From: Sabethes cyaneus
Lineage: Eukaryota; Arthropoda; Insecta; Diptera; Culicidae
Direction of reading: 5' to 3'
DNA length: 64,000 bases
Assembly (NCBI RefSeq): GCF_943734655.1
Contig: NC_071355.1
Span: 91,917,449-91,981,448, forward strand
Shown here one piece after another: positions 11,077 through 21,009 of the stretch; within the stretch, counting starts at the first letter, position 1; the number at the start of each line of letters is the position of its first letter. The notes under the pieces are model-generated. The model had not been told where the DNA came from. It saw only the letters and a list, made by a program, of their open reading frames with translations, and made no database searches. The position numbers and the translations under genes were made by a program.

Positions 11077-12262
11077 ATGGCAGAGGAAGTGAACGTAACA
11101 TCCGTTCAGCAACTGGATCACGAATTTCAAAGCTTACTGGATTCTATCGATAAGCTTGCCCTGACGAAAACTGAATTGTACAAAATATTTTCTCCGTTAA
11201 GATGGCACCTATTTCGGAACTACTGGATTAAGAGAATCAAGATAATTGTTTTGGTTATAATAACATCAATCGCTATTTACTATATTCCTGTATTAAATTG
11301 GAACGCATCAGCTGTTGGGAAACTGGCAATGATTCAAATTTTACCATACTGGGACTGGCGATCACATTACAAAGATCGATGTTTAGTGAAAAATTTGCCC
11401 TGGCAACGGACTCACGAAGATGGCAAATTATTTCGTACGATGAATCTGCTAGCTGAAGATTGTAACGTTTGCGAGGCAGTAGGTGAGCGTTTCTATATTT
11501 TTACCAATGGTGTTTTCGTAGTGAATAAATTCCAGCGTTAATCATTTTTAAACTGCAAATGTGAAATGTTTCCTGATTGTAAAGTTGTTTGTTTGTGTTT
11601 TCTTTACAGACTCAATACCATCGGTGAATCAAGTAACATTCGAATATCTGAACGATCATCATCTATTAAGAAATGTACCAGCGATTGTTTTAGATTCTCA
11701 TCTAAAGTGGTTCGAAAGATCATCGTCAAATGTTACCGAATTTATTGAAGCGATCGAGCCGCTGTTGCTGTCAAGACCTTGTAATATACAATCGAATATG
11801 TTATTTAATGGTCACAGTTCTAGAGAAATTGATAATGCACTTATTACACTTTACGAAATACTTCTTCGTTCGGAACCAAACGAGTCTTGGTTTGTGCATT
11901 TCAGGAATTGCCAGCTGTCAACTGTTAAGCATACCAGGCGTTTACTAGAAAGACCTTACTTTTATGCGGCTCATCTGGAAATGCCGTATACTACATGGTT
12001 TTTGTTGTCAAACAGTTACGCGACCAGGTTCTGGAAATCACTGAAACTGGACGGACTTGTCATCGTCATGCAGTTGAAAGAATCATTGAAGCTCGCTTTG
12101 ATACCGAAAGGAAAATGCTACAGCATTTGCAACAGATTAGAAGCGGAATTGCACGAAGGACAATCGTTGGTGTTTTCGACGGACTTATGGTTATTCGAAT
12201 ACTTACCTTCTGACAGTAATACAATGGCTATTACTTTTGTGTCTGAAACGTTTAAGAAATAA
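11077..12262 (+). CDS. two-exon gene, single-pass membrane protein of unknown function (352 aa)
   Basis: CDS = 11077..11482 joined to 11610..12262. The donor AG|GTGAGC and acceptor tttctttacAG|AC bracket a 127-bp intron, phase 1, and the joined frame is open for 352 codons to TAA. The start is the ATG at 11077; an upstream in-frame TTG is ignored. Residues 1-50 are hydrophilic and probably cytosolic. Residues about 53-73 form one hydrophobic segment ('IIVLVIITSIAIYYI'). The rest, with a sequon (N76-A-S) and several cysteines, would be lumenal or extracellular, so a type II layout is likely. The C-terminal 150 residues alternate short beta-like stretches ('ALIPKGKC', 'LHEGQSLVFSTDLWLFEYLP'), which recalls a cupin/JmjC-like barrel, but I see no metal-binding HxD...H set. 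AATAAA overlaps the stop region. No paralogue or operon-like neighbour is visible. I do not recognise the family. Confidence 0.75.
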
Positions 12263-12544
12263 ATAATTTATTAGAAACAAGAGCTTTACAAAATGTTGTA
12301 TTCACGGAGGTAGGGAAAGGATTCTATCTTGATGCTCATGAATATATTTTTCTAGCTGCCGTAAATTTTTCCTTAAGGTTGGTCACCCCAGCTCTATTGC
12401 TTGCGGAATCGATTTAAGTCTGGCTATAAGTTAATGGATGTAAGGAACAATCTAAATTTTAGGACTGGAGTGTTGCAAAAAACACATAAATGACTGGATT
12501 GTAATATTTTTATTCAGCTTTAAGTTTCACAGTATAACACTTTT
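12263..12544. other. 3' flank of the 11.1-12.3 kb gene
   Basis: 3' UTR and spacer; AATAAA-type motifs lie at and just after the stop codon. Nothing else was recognised. Confidence 0.4.
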
Positions 12545-13013
12545 GCATCTGTCTGGTTCTGATAAAATTTCGAACGATTAGAACTCATCAGACCTTGCAC
12601 AGTTGAAGATGCGACTGAATTAGCATGTTTTTTCTATCACTTTGAACGCATTTCCTTAGTGCTGTTGACAGTCCCCCTATCGAAACTCCGTAGTCCGTAC
12701 AAATTGGAGGGCTAACCTCTTTTGGCACGAAATCGACTTTATTAGCTGTATACCACGTTACAGTAAAATAAAATGTAACGTTACCTTTATGTTTACGAAT
12801 TTTTGGCAAAATCCGTTTCTTCAAGCATTCTTTCCTGTAGGTAAGCATTTGATACCATTATTGAGGAAGTGATGAAAGGCTCAGTTTTCCTCTAGCCTCT
12901 AGCCATACCTCGAATGGAGATGCCAGAATTGGACTTAAAGCACCTCCATATCCTCCTCCTCAGCTCTTGGTCTCAAGTTCCGGCTTTCTTAAAAGTTCTT
13001 TGTCGGCTTTTTA
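12545..13013 (-). mobile_element. old mariner-type transposon remnant, left part (C-terminal half)
   Basis: Minus-strand translation gives 'KECLKKRILPKIRKHKGN', then 'YTANKVDFVPKEV', the typical C-terminal half of mariner/ITmD37 transposases (the stretch leading into the final catalytic residue and the NPPNxPxLRPIE region). The 'RPIE' part is mutated and a piece of the 'FWPDxASCHY' block is missing. It stops at 13013, where the younger Tc1-type element begins. The matching N-terminal part lies at 21010-21155. Confidence 0.65.
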
Positions 13014-13020
13014 ACGGGTG
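13014..13020 (-). mobile_element. severed tip of the Tc1/mariner terminal repeat
   Basis: 'acgggtg' after the TA at 13012-13013 is the outermost part of the terminal inverted repeat that continues at 20104. The BEL insertion cut it off; 13016-13020 (gggtg) is one copy of the BEL target duplication. Confidence 0.8.
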
Positions 13021-13586
13021 TGTTCCGGCGGTTATGGAACAAAGAAAAACGACCACTGACTTTCCTTAGCAACGTATGTATTTTGATACAAGCAGCTTTA
13101 AGCTATAAACATAATTTGATTTCATTATTTAGCATTTACAAAATTTAGGTCTAACTTACAATTTTTCAGTGTCGCTATCGAGTAAACCGCATGTATTTAT
13201 CCGTAAGATGTAGGTTATAACTGTAACTGTTCATTGCATGTTTAGTTTTATCTTAGGTTTTAGTTTAGCTTATTGATTCAAGTACTTACTCGTTCAGGTA
13301 TAGCAAATAAGGGTAGTTAACTTTAATAAATTGTAGATTTAAGAAGATTTTTACTAGTTTTTAATGCAATTTCAACTAATTTTATGTAGGTTAAAGAATT
13401 TCACGACTGGCAAGCCACTGTAGAGATTGTTTTCGTTCTGTGTTCTCCCCTGTCATGACAAGCCGTTTCATAATCTGTCAGTTTGACACACTGTCTGCCA
13501 ACGCTTCTCGTCAAGCGGCACGCCGCGGCGCATCGACCTTATCGGCCAAAGTTGATTTATGGGAGCTAGGGTGCCCAGGCGCAACA
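13021..13586 (-). repeat. BEL/Pao 3' LTR
   Basis: 566-bp direct repeat of 19533-20098, no difference seen. The Gag-Pol stop codon (13513-13511) lies inside this LTR. Confidence 0.95.
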
Positions 13587-16500
13587 TTCTCCCCCCCGTA
13601 ACACTGGTCATCAGAGCCAGTTTTACCATCAGCCTGTACCTCCAACACAGCCAGTTTTGATACAGGTCTACGCAGTATCCCTCTTGTAGTCTGAACAACT
13701 GCTTGCCGGATTCTCCCGTCCTTCCCAGCCACAGCTTCCAGGACTCGTCCACGCAACCAACCGTTTCTCAGGGAATCGTCTACTATGAGAACCAGATCTC
13801 CATTCGCAAGAGGTTTCACTTCACCGAACCATTTTGTCCGCTTTGTCAGCATCGGCAGATATTCCCGGATCCATCGCTTCCAGAAGATGTCAAGCTGGTG
13901 TTGAATTTGGTGCCAGGAGCTTTTGAGCGCCAACGCAGGGTCAGTGAATGCTGTCGCGGGTTGGAGCACGCCATTGGAACTCCCTAACAGGAAGTGGTTC
14001 GGAGTCAGAGCTTCTGTCTCAGCAGCATCTAAAGGCAAGTAGGTAAGTGGCCGCTTGTTGACGATTGCTTCAGCCTCAACGACCAGGGTTGCCAACCCTT
14101 CATCATCCAGCTTGCTATTATTGTAGTACGCAGTTTCCATGGCAGTTTTTATCGACCGTACCATTCTCTCCCACGCTCCGCCCATGTGGGGTGCTGCCGG
14201 TGGTATGAAAATCCATTTAGTATCAGTATTAGTGAACGTTACCGCCAATTCATCGTGTATAGCTTCGACCTGTTCCCTAAGCAACCTCGCGGCCCCGACG
14301 AAATTTGTGCCGTTGTCCGAGTATATCTCCGCAGGTGACCCGCGTCGGCTAACAAAACGCGTAATACACTTCACACTCGAGGGCGTAGAGAGAGAGTATG
14401 CCACCTCAACGTGGACTGCGCGAGTAGTTAAACAGGTAAAAAGGCAGATCCAACGCTTCGCAGCGCTTCTTCCCACTTTCACCACTAGTGGTCCAAATAA
14501 ATCAATACCAGTGTAAGTGAACGGCCGAACGAACGATGCTAATCGCGCTGGTGGGAGTGGGGCCATTCGCGGAACCTTCGGTGTCGCTTTTATCAATTTG
14601 CACCAACGACACGCGGTTGCAACCTGCTTCACCACTGTCCGCAGCCGAGGAATGTGGAAATGTTGGCGAATTTCATTCACCACTGTTTCCGAGTTAGCAT
14701 GACGAAGCGCACGGTGGTAGTCGTCCACGATCAGTTCGGTAACCAGATGTTTTCTCGGGAGAATCACCGGATACCTTGTGTCGAATTGAGTATGCGGGGC
14801 AGCTCCTATTCTGCCATCAATCCGCAGCACTCCGAATTCATCCACAGCAGGCGACTTCTTGAAAAGACTGCTAGACTTTGCCAGTTCGGTTCGTTCCGTT
14901 GACAACGCGATCATTTCTTCGGGATATACTTCCCACTGTACCATCCGCATCAGACTGTTCTTCGCTTTCTTCAACTCTTCCTGTGTTAGGTGTAGAATTT
15001 CCGGCTCTTCCCCCCGAAGTCGGCGTTTTAGGTTGTCAATAAAACGGTGTACGTACGCTACAGCTCTTGAAAGACGTCGCCACTTAGAGAAGCGATTGAA
15101 TTCCATAACCCTGCCCGGAATAAGATGTTCTTGGACCACATAGCACGACCGTAGCTCTTCTTCTGGCGGTATTAAAGATGTTCTTTGCTTTGGCCAGTAC
15201 TCTTCGGGTTGCGAGAGATATTCAGGTCCTGTAAACCAGACGTCGGTCGCTGCCGGACACGGACATTTTCCCCACTTCGTAGCCGCATCCGCCGGATTCA
15301 ACTTACTAGGAACCCATCGCCACTGTGCAACATCCGTTGTGGATAGCATTTCCCCAATACGACAAGCCACGTACTGCTTGTACTGGCGATGATCGGCACG
15401 TAGCCATGCTAGAACTGTTGCGGAATCACTCCATAGAACGCATTGCTTTACTTCGACGGTGTGGCTCTCTACGACCGATGACATTAAGCGGGTTCCTAAG
15501 ACCGCTGCTTGGAGCTCCAAGCGAGGGATCGACAGCGGTTTTAATGGCGCAACTTTCGTTTTAGCCGCTACTAACGAACATTCTGCTTCACCGCTAGGTT
15601 TGACCACCCTGAAATAAGCGACAGCGGAGAACGCGACTTCACTCGCATCGACGAAGACGTGGAGCTCAAGAAATTTGTAGATTTGCGCGTTCGCTCCGGC
15701 GAAGTAACAACGAGGAATCCGCAGGTCCCTGACCTTCGGAAAGAGCTCCGTCCACTTGGTCCATCTGTCGAATATATCGTCTGGTACTTTCTCATCCCAC
15801 TGCAGTCCAGCTCGCCAAACGTCCTGAAGAAGTATTTTGCCGTGGACTAGGAAAACACTCAGAAGACCTAGTGGGTCGAAAATTCCCATCAGGCATTTCA
15901 GTAGTTGTCTTTTGGTTGGGCGTCCTGCGCTATCAATCACTTGCTGAATCTCGTCTTTCATTTTCATGGCGAATTGTAGCTCATCGCTCACCGTCAGCCA
16001 CAGCATCCCCAATACTCGATCACTCCCTTCGGTAGGGTTCAGGCAAAGGCTCTTGCTATCTTGCGGATCTTCCTCCTCCATCTCTCTCAACACATCTGCA
16101 CTGTTTGATAACCAGTTTCGGAGTTGGAAGCCTCCCTGCTGGTGAATGAATCTAGTTTCGTTAGATACGCGCGCTGCTTGCTTGTCGTCTTCGAAGCTGT
16201 CGAGAAAGTCGTCGACATAATGGTTTCTCACGATTGCTTCGACAGCTCGTGGAAACTGGTTCGCGAACTCCTCGGCATTTTTATTTTTCACGAACTGTGC
16301 CGACGCTGGTGAACTTGAAGAACCAAAGGTGGCAACGTCCATTAAGAACGTTTCCAGGGTTTCCTTTGGGTTGTTCCGCCACAGAAAACGTTGCGAATGA
16401 CGGTCCTGTTCCCGAATCGATATCTGATGGAACATTTCTTTGATGTCTGCGGAAACTCCCACTCTGTACTGGCGAAAACGAGATAGCACAGCTGGCAGTG

Positions 16501-19500
16501 ACGTAAGTTGATCTGGACCCTTAAGCAGCATGGAATTCAGGGATATTCCATCCACTTTAGCTGCCGCGTCCCAGATCAATCGAACTTTTCCTGGTTTTCG
16601 CGGGTTCGTTACCACTCCTAGCGGCAGATACCAAACACGCTTTGGGTCTCCTCGGGACAGTTCACTTTCCGTCGCACGGTGTGCGTAACCTTTCACTTGA
16701 TACTCGGCTATTTGCTTTCTCAGATTTGCCGCTAATTCGGGATCACGAACCATCCTGCGCTCCAGACATTCGAAGCGCTTGACTGCCATACAGTAGCTAT
16801 CTGGAAACTCAACATGGTCATATCTCCACAGTAATCCTGTTTCGAATCTATCTCCAACCCGGAAGGTAGTTTTTTCCATGATTCTTCTGGCCCGCTTGTC
16901 TTCTTCGGACTCTAGCTGCGGCAATGGCTTCGCTCCCACATCATCTAACGCGAAATAATCCCTTATTAAACTGTTTAAGTCCTGGTCACTGACACATTCA
17001 CACGCATGGTAGTGGAGCGTGTGTGTAGTTCCTCTGTCGCTGCCACCAAACACACACCATCCCAATCTGGTTTTTACGGCAACGGGCTCGTTCTTCTTGC
17101 CTTCTTTCACCTGTAGCGGCACCGTGAGACTTAAATTATTCACGCCTATCAGCAGACGAGGTACGGCTCTCTCGTAGCCAACGATTGGCAAACCCTTGAG
17201 ATGACGGAACCGATTGGCTAGTTCATCGTATCGAAGGCACTGTTCCGGCAGGGTGAGCTCTTTTACGGTACGAACATCATTCAGGGTGAACTTCTTCTGA
17301 CTAGTCGCACCTCTAATTGTGATCCGAACTTGCTTCGACTCCGACTCCACTCTGGTTACATTTCCTGTCCACTTCAGACACAAAGGCTTCGTCCATCCGT
17401 CAATGCCAAGTTGCTCAACCAGCTCATGTTCGACCAGCGATAGGGATGACCCATCGTCCAGGAACGCAAAGGTCTCGATGGTGGCTCGAGGTCCAAAGAT
17501 AGTGACCGGAATTATCCGAAATAGAAGTGACTGATCGCACAGTCGGTGGGTGTGGTTTTCCGCATTCGAGGGATCCTGTGCTGGGTCCGGGTCCCTACTT
17601 GAACGATTCGAATGGAGTAATGGGTGGTGACGGTATTTACACTCTTCAATCACACACTGCGTGGCGTTTCTGCAACTTCTCCTACCGTGTGCATTCAAAC
17701 AACTACGGCAGAGCCCATTGTTCTGTACGAACTTCCACCGGTTGTCAACAGAATACGATCTGAAAGTGGCACACTCCGTGACTCGATGTCCCGTCTTCTT
17801 GCAACAAGCACACCAACGCTCATTTTCGCGAGCTGGTACGCGCATCTGCTCCGTCTCATCGATGTGGGTGTTCACTGATCCCTTTTGCTTCTGCTTGGCG
17901 GGACCGCTGCTCCCCGCAGTGTACATAGTAACTCTGCTAATTGCAGTGATGACTCCTAGCATAAATTCCCCGAAAGTTTTCAGATTGACCACCGGGTGTT
18001 GTTGTAAATAATCTGCCCACTGCATTTTGGTGTGTGTGGGAAGTTTCTCTACCAGTTCCATCAACAGAGTCGGATTCGAAAGGTGATCCTGCTGTCCAGC
18101 CGCTTCAAGATGGTCACATAAACTGCGTACCGCCATGCCGAAGTCAATGATCGTCTCCAACTTCTCCGCTTTCGGAACCGGAACACTACGCACTTTGTCT
18201 AATAGAGCACTGACTAGCAATTCCGGCCTACCATATAGTAAACGAAGGGTATCAATCACTTGGGGAACCGAATCGGGAAGCAGTAACCTGCTTTCAACAG
18301 ACTGGTACGCGGGTCCTTTAAGACAGCGTTGAAGTCGCGCGAGATTCTCGGCACAATTGTAACCGCAAGCCAGCGTTGTGTTCATAAAGCTGCTTATGAA
18401 TATCGGCCAATCTGCGGGATTGCCCGAAAACATAGGCAAATCGCGAGGCATTACTTGCCGTGCAGCTAACTGTGACGGGGAAGGAGTGAATTGTTCAACG
18501 GGCGGAAATCCCGGTGGCAAGGGGATATTACCTGCCGGCAAAGTCGGGTTAATATTATACGGAAGAGTCGTATTCGTTCCGAGCGGCGGAACAGTTTCGG
18601 GAGGATGCGAGTATGAATTGAAAGAAGAAACCGTGGCTGATGGCATCAAGTGCCCAAATTGCTTCATCATTTGATGGAAGGAGTTATTATAATTTGGTGG
18701 CAAACTGTGAATTTCGTTTTGATATACTGGTTGTTTACCATGCTGTACTACGGGGGGATTTTGGGTATCATCATTACTAGTCGGATCAGATACCTTTCTA
18801 ACTGCTGGAACTGTCGTAGAAAACGCGCCGGTTTGCTGCTGCTGTTGCCTCTCGATCAGTGTAGACTCCGGAACCGCCGAAGGGAACGCGCCGACTGCCT
18901 GCTGCTGATCCCCACTGACGTGTTTCGGTTTGACCGTCGAATTTAACGGTTGTTTGTTGATGTCGGGAACGATTGGACTCGGTAACTTATCATCCTTAGT
19001 GCTCTCCGGGACGCGTGAGGTGTTCTGTGGAACCGGCGAGGCTGCTACTTGCTCTTCCGATTGGAGATTTGGCGCGCCTTCTGTCTGCTCAGCGCATTCA
19101 TCTTGCCACTGCTGTACCCTTCTGAGGCTCGACCGAGCACTAATCCTGCTTCGGTTACTAGCTACCTCATCCAAATCAGTCATCTCCTCTTCCAGTTTAT
19201 GCTTTTCGGCAAGGTGGCGTGTCTCCAAAGCCTGCTTCTCCTCCAGCTGCTGGAGCTTCATTCGGTGGCGAGCTGCTCTAACGCTGGAAGTGGTAGTGCG
19301 GGACGAAACGCTTAGAGGCATGCAGTTACGGCAGCTCCAATGCCGATCCGCAACAGACTTTGTCACTCCAGCGCAGGACATATGCCACCAAACTTTACAC
19401 TCGTCGCATTGGACCATGTCATCCACCTCATCGGGACGGTCACAGTTGACGCAGTTGTTGGCCTTATTGCGTTCGGGTGTATGCATATCCGACTGACCTT

Positions 19501-19510
19501 GCTTTTCCAT
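13511..19510 (-). CDS. BEL/Pao Gag-Pol polyprotein with N-terminal PHD finger (1,999 aa)
   Basis: One uninterrupted frame from the ATG at 19510. Order of parts by residue: PHD-type zinc finger (about 20-63, C4HC3 spacing); basic coiled-coil stretch with Glu/Lys/Leu (80-115); low-complexity linker to 350; DUF1759 Gag-like region (350-530); CCHC knuckle C567-C570-H575-C580; further Cys/His cluster (600-632); DUF1758-type aspartic protease, 'LDDGSS' at 684-689; reverse transcriptase with 'YVDD' 1098-1101; Pao RNase H (A17) with D1288, E1332, D1362; integrase with HHCC H1599, H1604, C1634, C1637 and DDE D1670, D1732, E1781; DUF5641 domain (about 1870-1960). All catalytic residues are in place, so the product is probably functional. 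The last 25 codons run into the 3' LTR. No frameshift separates Gag from Pol. The antisense frames in this interval are shadows. Confidence 0.95.
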   Translation of the reverse strand: MEKQGQSDMHTPERNKANNCVNCDRPDEVDDMVQCDECKVWWHMSCAGVTKSVADRHWSCRNCMPLSVSSRTTTSSVRAARHRMKLQQLEEKQALETRHLAEKHKLEEEMTDLDEVASNRSRISARSSLRRVQQWQDECAEQTEGAPNLQSEEQVAASPVPQNTSRVPESTKDDKLPSPIVPDINKQPLNSTVKPKHVSGDQQQAVGAFPSAVPESTLIERQQQQQTGAFSTTVPAVRKVSDPTSNDDTQNPPVVQHGKQPVYQNEIHSLPPNYNNSFHQMMKQFGHLMPSATVSSFNSYSHPPETVPPLGTNTTLPYNINPTLPAGNIPLPPGFPPVEQFTPSPSQLAARQVMPRDLPMFSGNPADWPIFISSFMNTTLACGYNCAENLARLQRCLKGPAYQSVESRLLLPDSVPQVIDTLRLLYGRPELLVSALLDKVRSVPVPKAEKLETIIDFGMAVRSLCDHLEAAGQQDHLSNPTLLMELVEKLPTHTKMQWADYLQQHPVVNLKTFGEFMLGVITAISRVTMYTAGSSGPAKQKQKGSVNTHIDETEQMRVPARENERWCACCKKTGHRVTECATFRSYSVDNRWKFVQNNGLCRSCLNAHGRRSCRNATQCVIEECKYRHHPLLHSNRSSRDPDPAQDPSNAENHTHRLCDQSLLFRIIPVTIFGPRATIETFAFLDDGSSLSLVEHELVEQLGIDGWTKPLCLKWTGNVTRVESESKQVRITIRGATSQKKFTLNDVRTVKELTLPEQCLRYDELANRFRHLKGLPIVGYERAVPRLLIGVNNLSLTVPLQVKEGKKNEPVAVKTRLGWCVFGGSDRGTTHTLHYHACECVSDQDLNSLIRDYFALDDVGAKPLPQLESEEDKRARRIMEKTTFRVGDRFETGLLWRYDHVEFPDSYCMAVKRFECLERRMVRDPELAANLRKQIAEYQVKGYAHRATESELSRGDPKRVWYLPLGVVTNPRKPGKVRLIWDAAAKVDGISLNSMLLKGPDQLTSLPAVLSRFRQYRVGVSADIKEMFHQISIREQDRHSQRFLWRNNPKETLETFLMDVATFGSSSSPASAQFVKNKNAEEFANQFPRAVEAIVRNHYVDDFLDSFEDDKQAARVSNETRFIHQQGGFQLRNWLSNSADVLREMEEEDPQDSKSLCLNPTEGSDRVLGMLWLTVSDELQFAMKMKDEIQQVIDSAGRPTKRQLLKCLMGIFDPLGLLSVFLVHGKILLQDVWRAGLQWDEKVPDDIFDRWTKWTELFPKVRDLRIPRCYFAGANAQIYKFLELHVFVDASEVAFSAVAYFRVVKPSGEAECSLVAAKTKVAPLKPLSIPRLELQAAVLGTRLMSSVVESHTVEVKQCVLWSDSATVLAWLRADHRQYKQYVACRIGEMLSTTDVAQWRWVPSKLNPADAATKWGKCPCPAATDVWFTGPEYLSQPEEYWPKQRTSLIPPEEELRSCYVVQEHLIPGRVMEFNRFSKWRRLSRAVAYVHRFIDNLKRRLRGEEPEILHLTQEELKKAKNSLMRMVQWEVYPEEMIALSTERTELAKSSSLFKKSPAVDEFGVLRIDGRIGAAPHTQFDTRYPVILPRKHLVTELIVDDYHRALRHANSETVVNEIRQHFHIPRLRTVVKQVATACRWCKLIKATPKVPRMAPLPPARLASFVRPFTYTGIDLFGPLVVKVGRSAAKRWICLFTCLTTRAVHVEVAYSLSTPSSVKCITRFVSRRGSPAEIYSDNGTNFVGAARLLREQVEAIHDELAVTFTNTDTKWIFIPPAAPHMGGAWERMVRSIKTAMETAYYNNSKLDDEGLATLVVEAEAIVNKRPLTYLPLDAAETEALTPNHFLLGSSNGVLQPATAFTDPALALKSSWHQIQHQLDIFWKRWIREYLPMLTKRTKWFGEVKPLANGDLVLIVDDSLRNGWLRGRVLEAVAGKDGRIRQAVVQTTRGILRRPVSKLAVLEVQADGKTGSDDQCYGGENVAPGHPSSHKSTLADKVDAPRRAA
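13587..13597 (-). other. polypurine tract of the BEL/Pao element
   Basis: GGGGGGGAGAA on the minus strand, directly next to the 3' LTR: the expected primer site for plus-strand DNA synthesis. It lies inside the Gag-Pol frame. Confidence 0.8.
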
Positions 19511-19532
19511 AGTGAAAAATTCTTAAAGATTT
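19511..19532 (-). other. BEL/Pao leader, expected primer-binding site
   Basis: Only 22 nt (aaatctttaagaatttttc + act) separate the 5' LTR from the ATG. A primer-binding site would normally start with TGG, complementary to a tRNA CCA end; none is seen here. Confidence 0.5.
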
Positions 19533-20098
19533 TGTTCCGGCGGTTATGGAACAAAGAAAAACGACCACTGACTTTCCTTAGCAACGTATGTATTTTGATA
19601 CAAGCAGCTTTAAGCTATAAACATAATTTGATTTCATTATTTAGCATTTACAAAATTTAGGTCTAACTTACAATTTTTCAGTGTCGCTATCGAGTAAACC
19701 GCATGTATTTATCCGTAAGATGTAGGTTATAACTGTAACTGTTCATTGCATGTTTAGTTTTATCTTAGGTTTTAGTTTAGCTTATTGATTCAAGTACTTA
19801 CTCGTTCAGGTATAGCAAATAAGGGTAGTTAACTTTAATAAATTGTAGATTTAAGAAGATTTTTACTAGTTTTTAATGCAATTTCAACTAATTTTATGTA
19901 GGTTAAAGAATTTCACGACTGGCAAGCCACTGTAGAGATTGTTTTCGTTCTGTGTTCTCCCCTGTCATGACAAGCCGTTTCATAATCTGTCAGTTTGACA
20001 CACTGTCTGCCAACGCTTCTCGTCAAGCGGCACGCCGCGGCGCATCGACCTTATCGGCCAAAGTTGATTTATGGGAGCTAGGGTGCCCAGGCGCAACA
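19533..20098 (-). repeat. BEL/Pao 5' LTR
   Basis: 566-bp LTR; it should contain the element promoter and polyadenylation signal. Its boundaries are fixed by the TGTT/AACA ends and the GGGTG target duplication. Confidence 0.95.
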
Positions 20099-21007
20099 GG
20101 GTGACAACTAAAATTTTGGATTTTTTTTCTCAAGCTGTCAAAAAAAGACAAAGATACATGAAGAAGATCTGATGTATCGAAATTAAAGATACATTATCCA
20201 TTGTTGAAAAAAAATTAGTGTACATTTGAAAACGGTTCGCAATCGGCTGTTCGGCGAAGCTTTCGCTTGACGGCGAACCAGGAGCGTTGTACGGCCGTCA
20301 TGTCAACTTTGCAAATGCATCTCTTGATTCTACCAATCAACTGTTTGCAATTCGTGGCTCTTCAGTTATTTTTATACACCAAGAAGCTCAAAATCCCGAA
20401 GAAATCTTCGATTGGGCGCATTGAGACAGATTTTTCGGGTCGTGGTTTTTGGGTAAAAATGGGATCGAATGGGTATTCAGGAACGATTGTGTTTTATGGC
20501 GTAATGCGATGATGCTCTATCCGGCCAAAACACGTATTGTCCATCTGCATGATGTTTTTGTAGAAACGGGATCAAAATTTTCTCCAAACATTCGTCTTGT
20601 GCATCTTAATTGATAGCCAAACCAGAGTGCTTGTTGTTGAAGAAACGAGAAAGAGAACGATGTCCTTCTGCGTCCATAATTTTGGCTGGTCTTCCACTAC
20701 CTTGCTTGCGAATAGTTGTTGGGCATCTTAAGATATGGTAAACAGTCGAAGCCGCAACATATTTGCTTTTTAAATGTTGTACCGTATACTTTTTGCCGAG
20801 ATTTCTGTTGCAGTTCGTAGAAGTGTACAACGCGCTCCCGAAATGCTTCCTGTTTCGACACCATTTTTAGCAAAACAGGGCAAGCATAAACAAAATAAAA
20901 AGAGGAGGGAGAGAGCTAACACATACGTACTCTTATTTCTCCCTGAGTTCGTTTGTTGTTGAGCATAAGGGCCGCGAAAAAAATCCAAAATTTTAGTTGC
21001 CACCCGT
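20099..21007 (-). mobile_element. internally deleted Tc1/mariner-type transposon, split by the BEL element
   Basis: Terminal inverted repeats 'gggtgacaactaaaatttt' (20099 on) and, inverted, 'aaaattttagttgccaccc' (ending 21005) share more than 28 positions. Outside the outer bases acgggtg/cacccgt lie TA dinucleotides (13012-13013 left of BEL, 21008-21009 right). On the minus strand the N-terminal helix-turn-helix is at 20830-20606 ('RKQGSGRPAKIMD'). It is followed after a stop by 'ECLEKILIPFLQKHHADG' and 'FWPDRASSHYA' near 20600-20500. The catalytic middle with the first Asp is deleted, so the copy is non-autonomous. Confidence 0.85.
20606..20830 (-). pseudogene. Tc1/mariner transposase, truncated N-terminal part
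   Basis: The frame encodes a helix-turn-helix ('VAASTVYHILR') and the linker 'KQGSGRPAK', both typical of Tc1/mariner DNA-binding domains. It ends in a stop at the deletion junction. Confidence 0.7.
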
Positions 21008-21009
21008 TA

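Larger units (their letters stand above)
13021..20098 (-). mobile_element. intact BEL/Pao LTR retrotransposon, 7,078 bp
   Basis: Complete element read on the minus strand: 5' LTR 20098-19533, 22-nt leader, Gag-Pol ORF 19510-13511, polypurine tract 13597-13587, 3' LTR 13586-13021. Both LTRs are 566 bp, begin TGTTG and end AACA in element orientation, and read the same base for base by eye. The 5-bp target duplication GGGTG (13016-13020 and 20099-20103) is perfect. Identical LTRs and an unbroken 1,999-codon ORF mean a very recent insertion that may still be mobile. It landed in the terminal repeat of a Tc1/mariner element. No env frame is present. Confidence 0.95.

Noticed and set aside
13703..19496. 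Many plus-strand open frames of 60-190 codons
   Set aside because: They are antisense shadows of the 1,999-codon BEL/Pao ORF.
13021..20098. Envelope gene making the element retrovirus-like
   Set aside because: Nothing but the polypurine tract lies between the integrase/DUF5641 region and the 3' LTR; there is no env frame.
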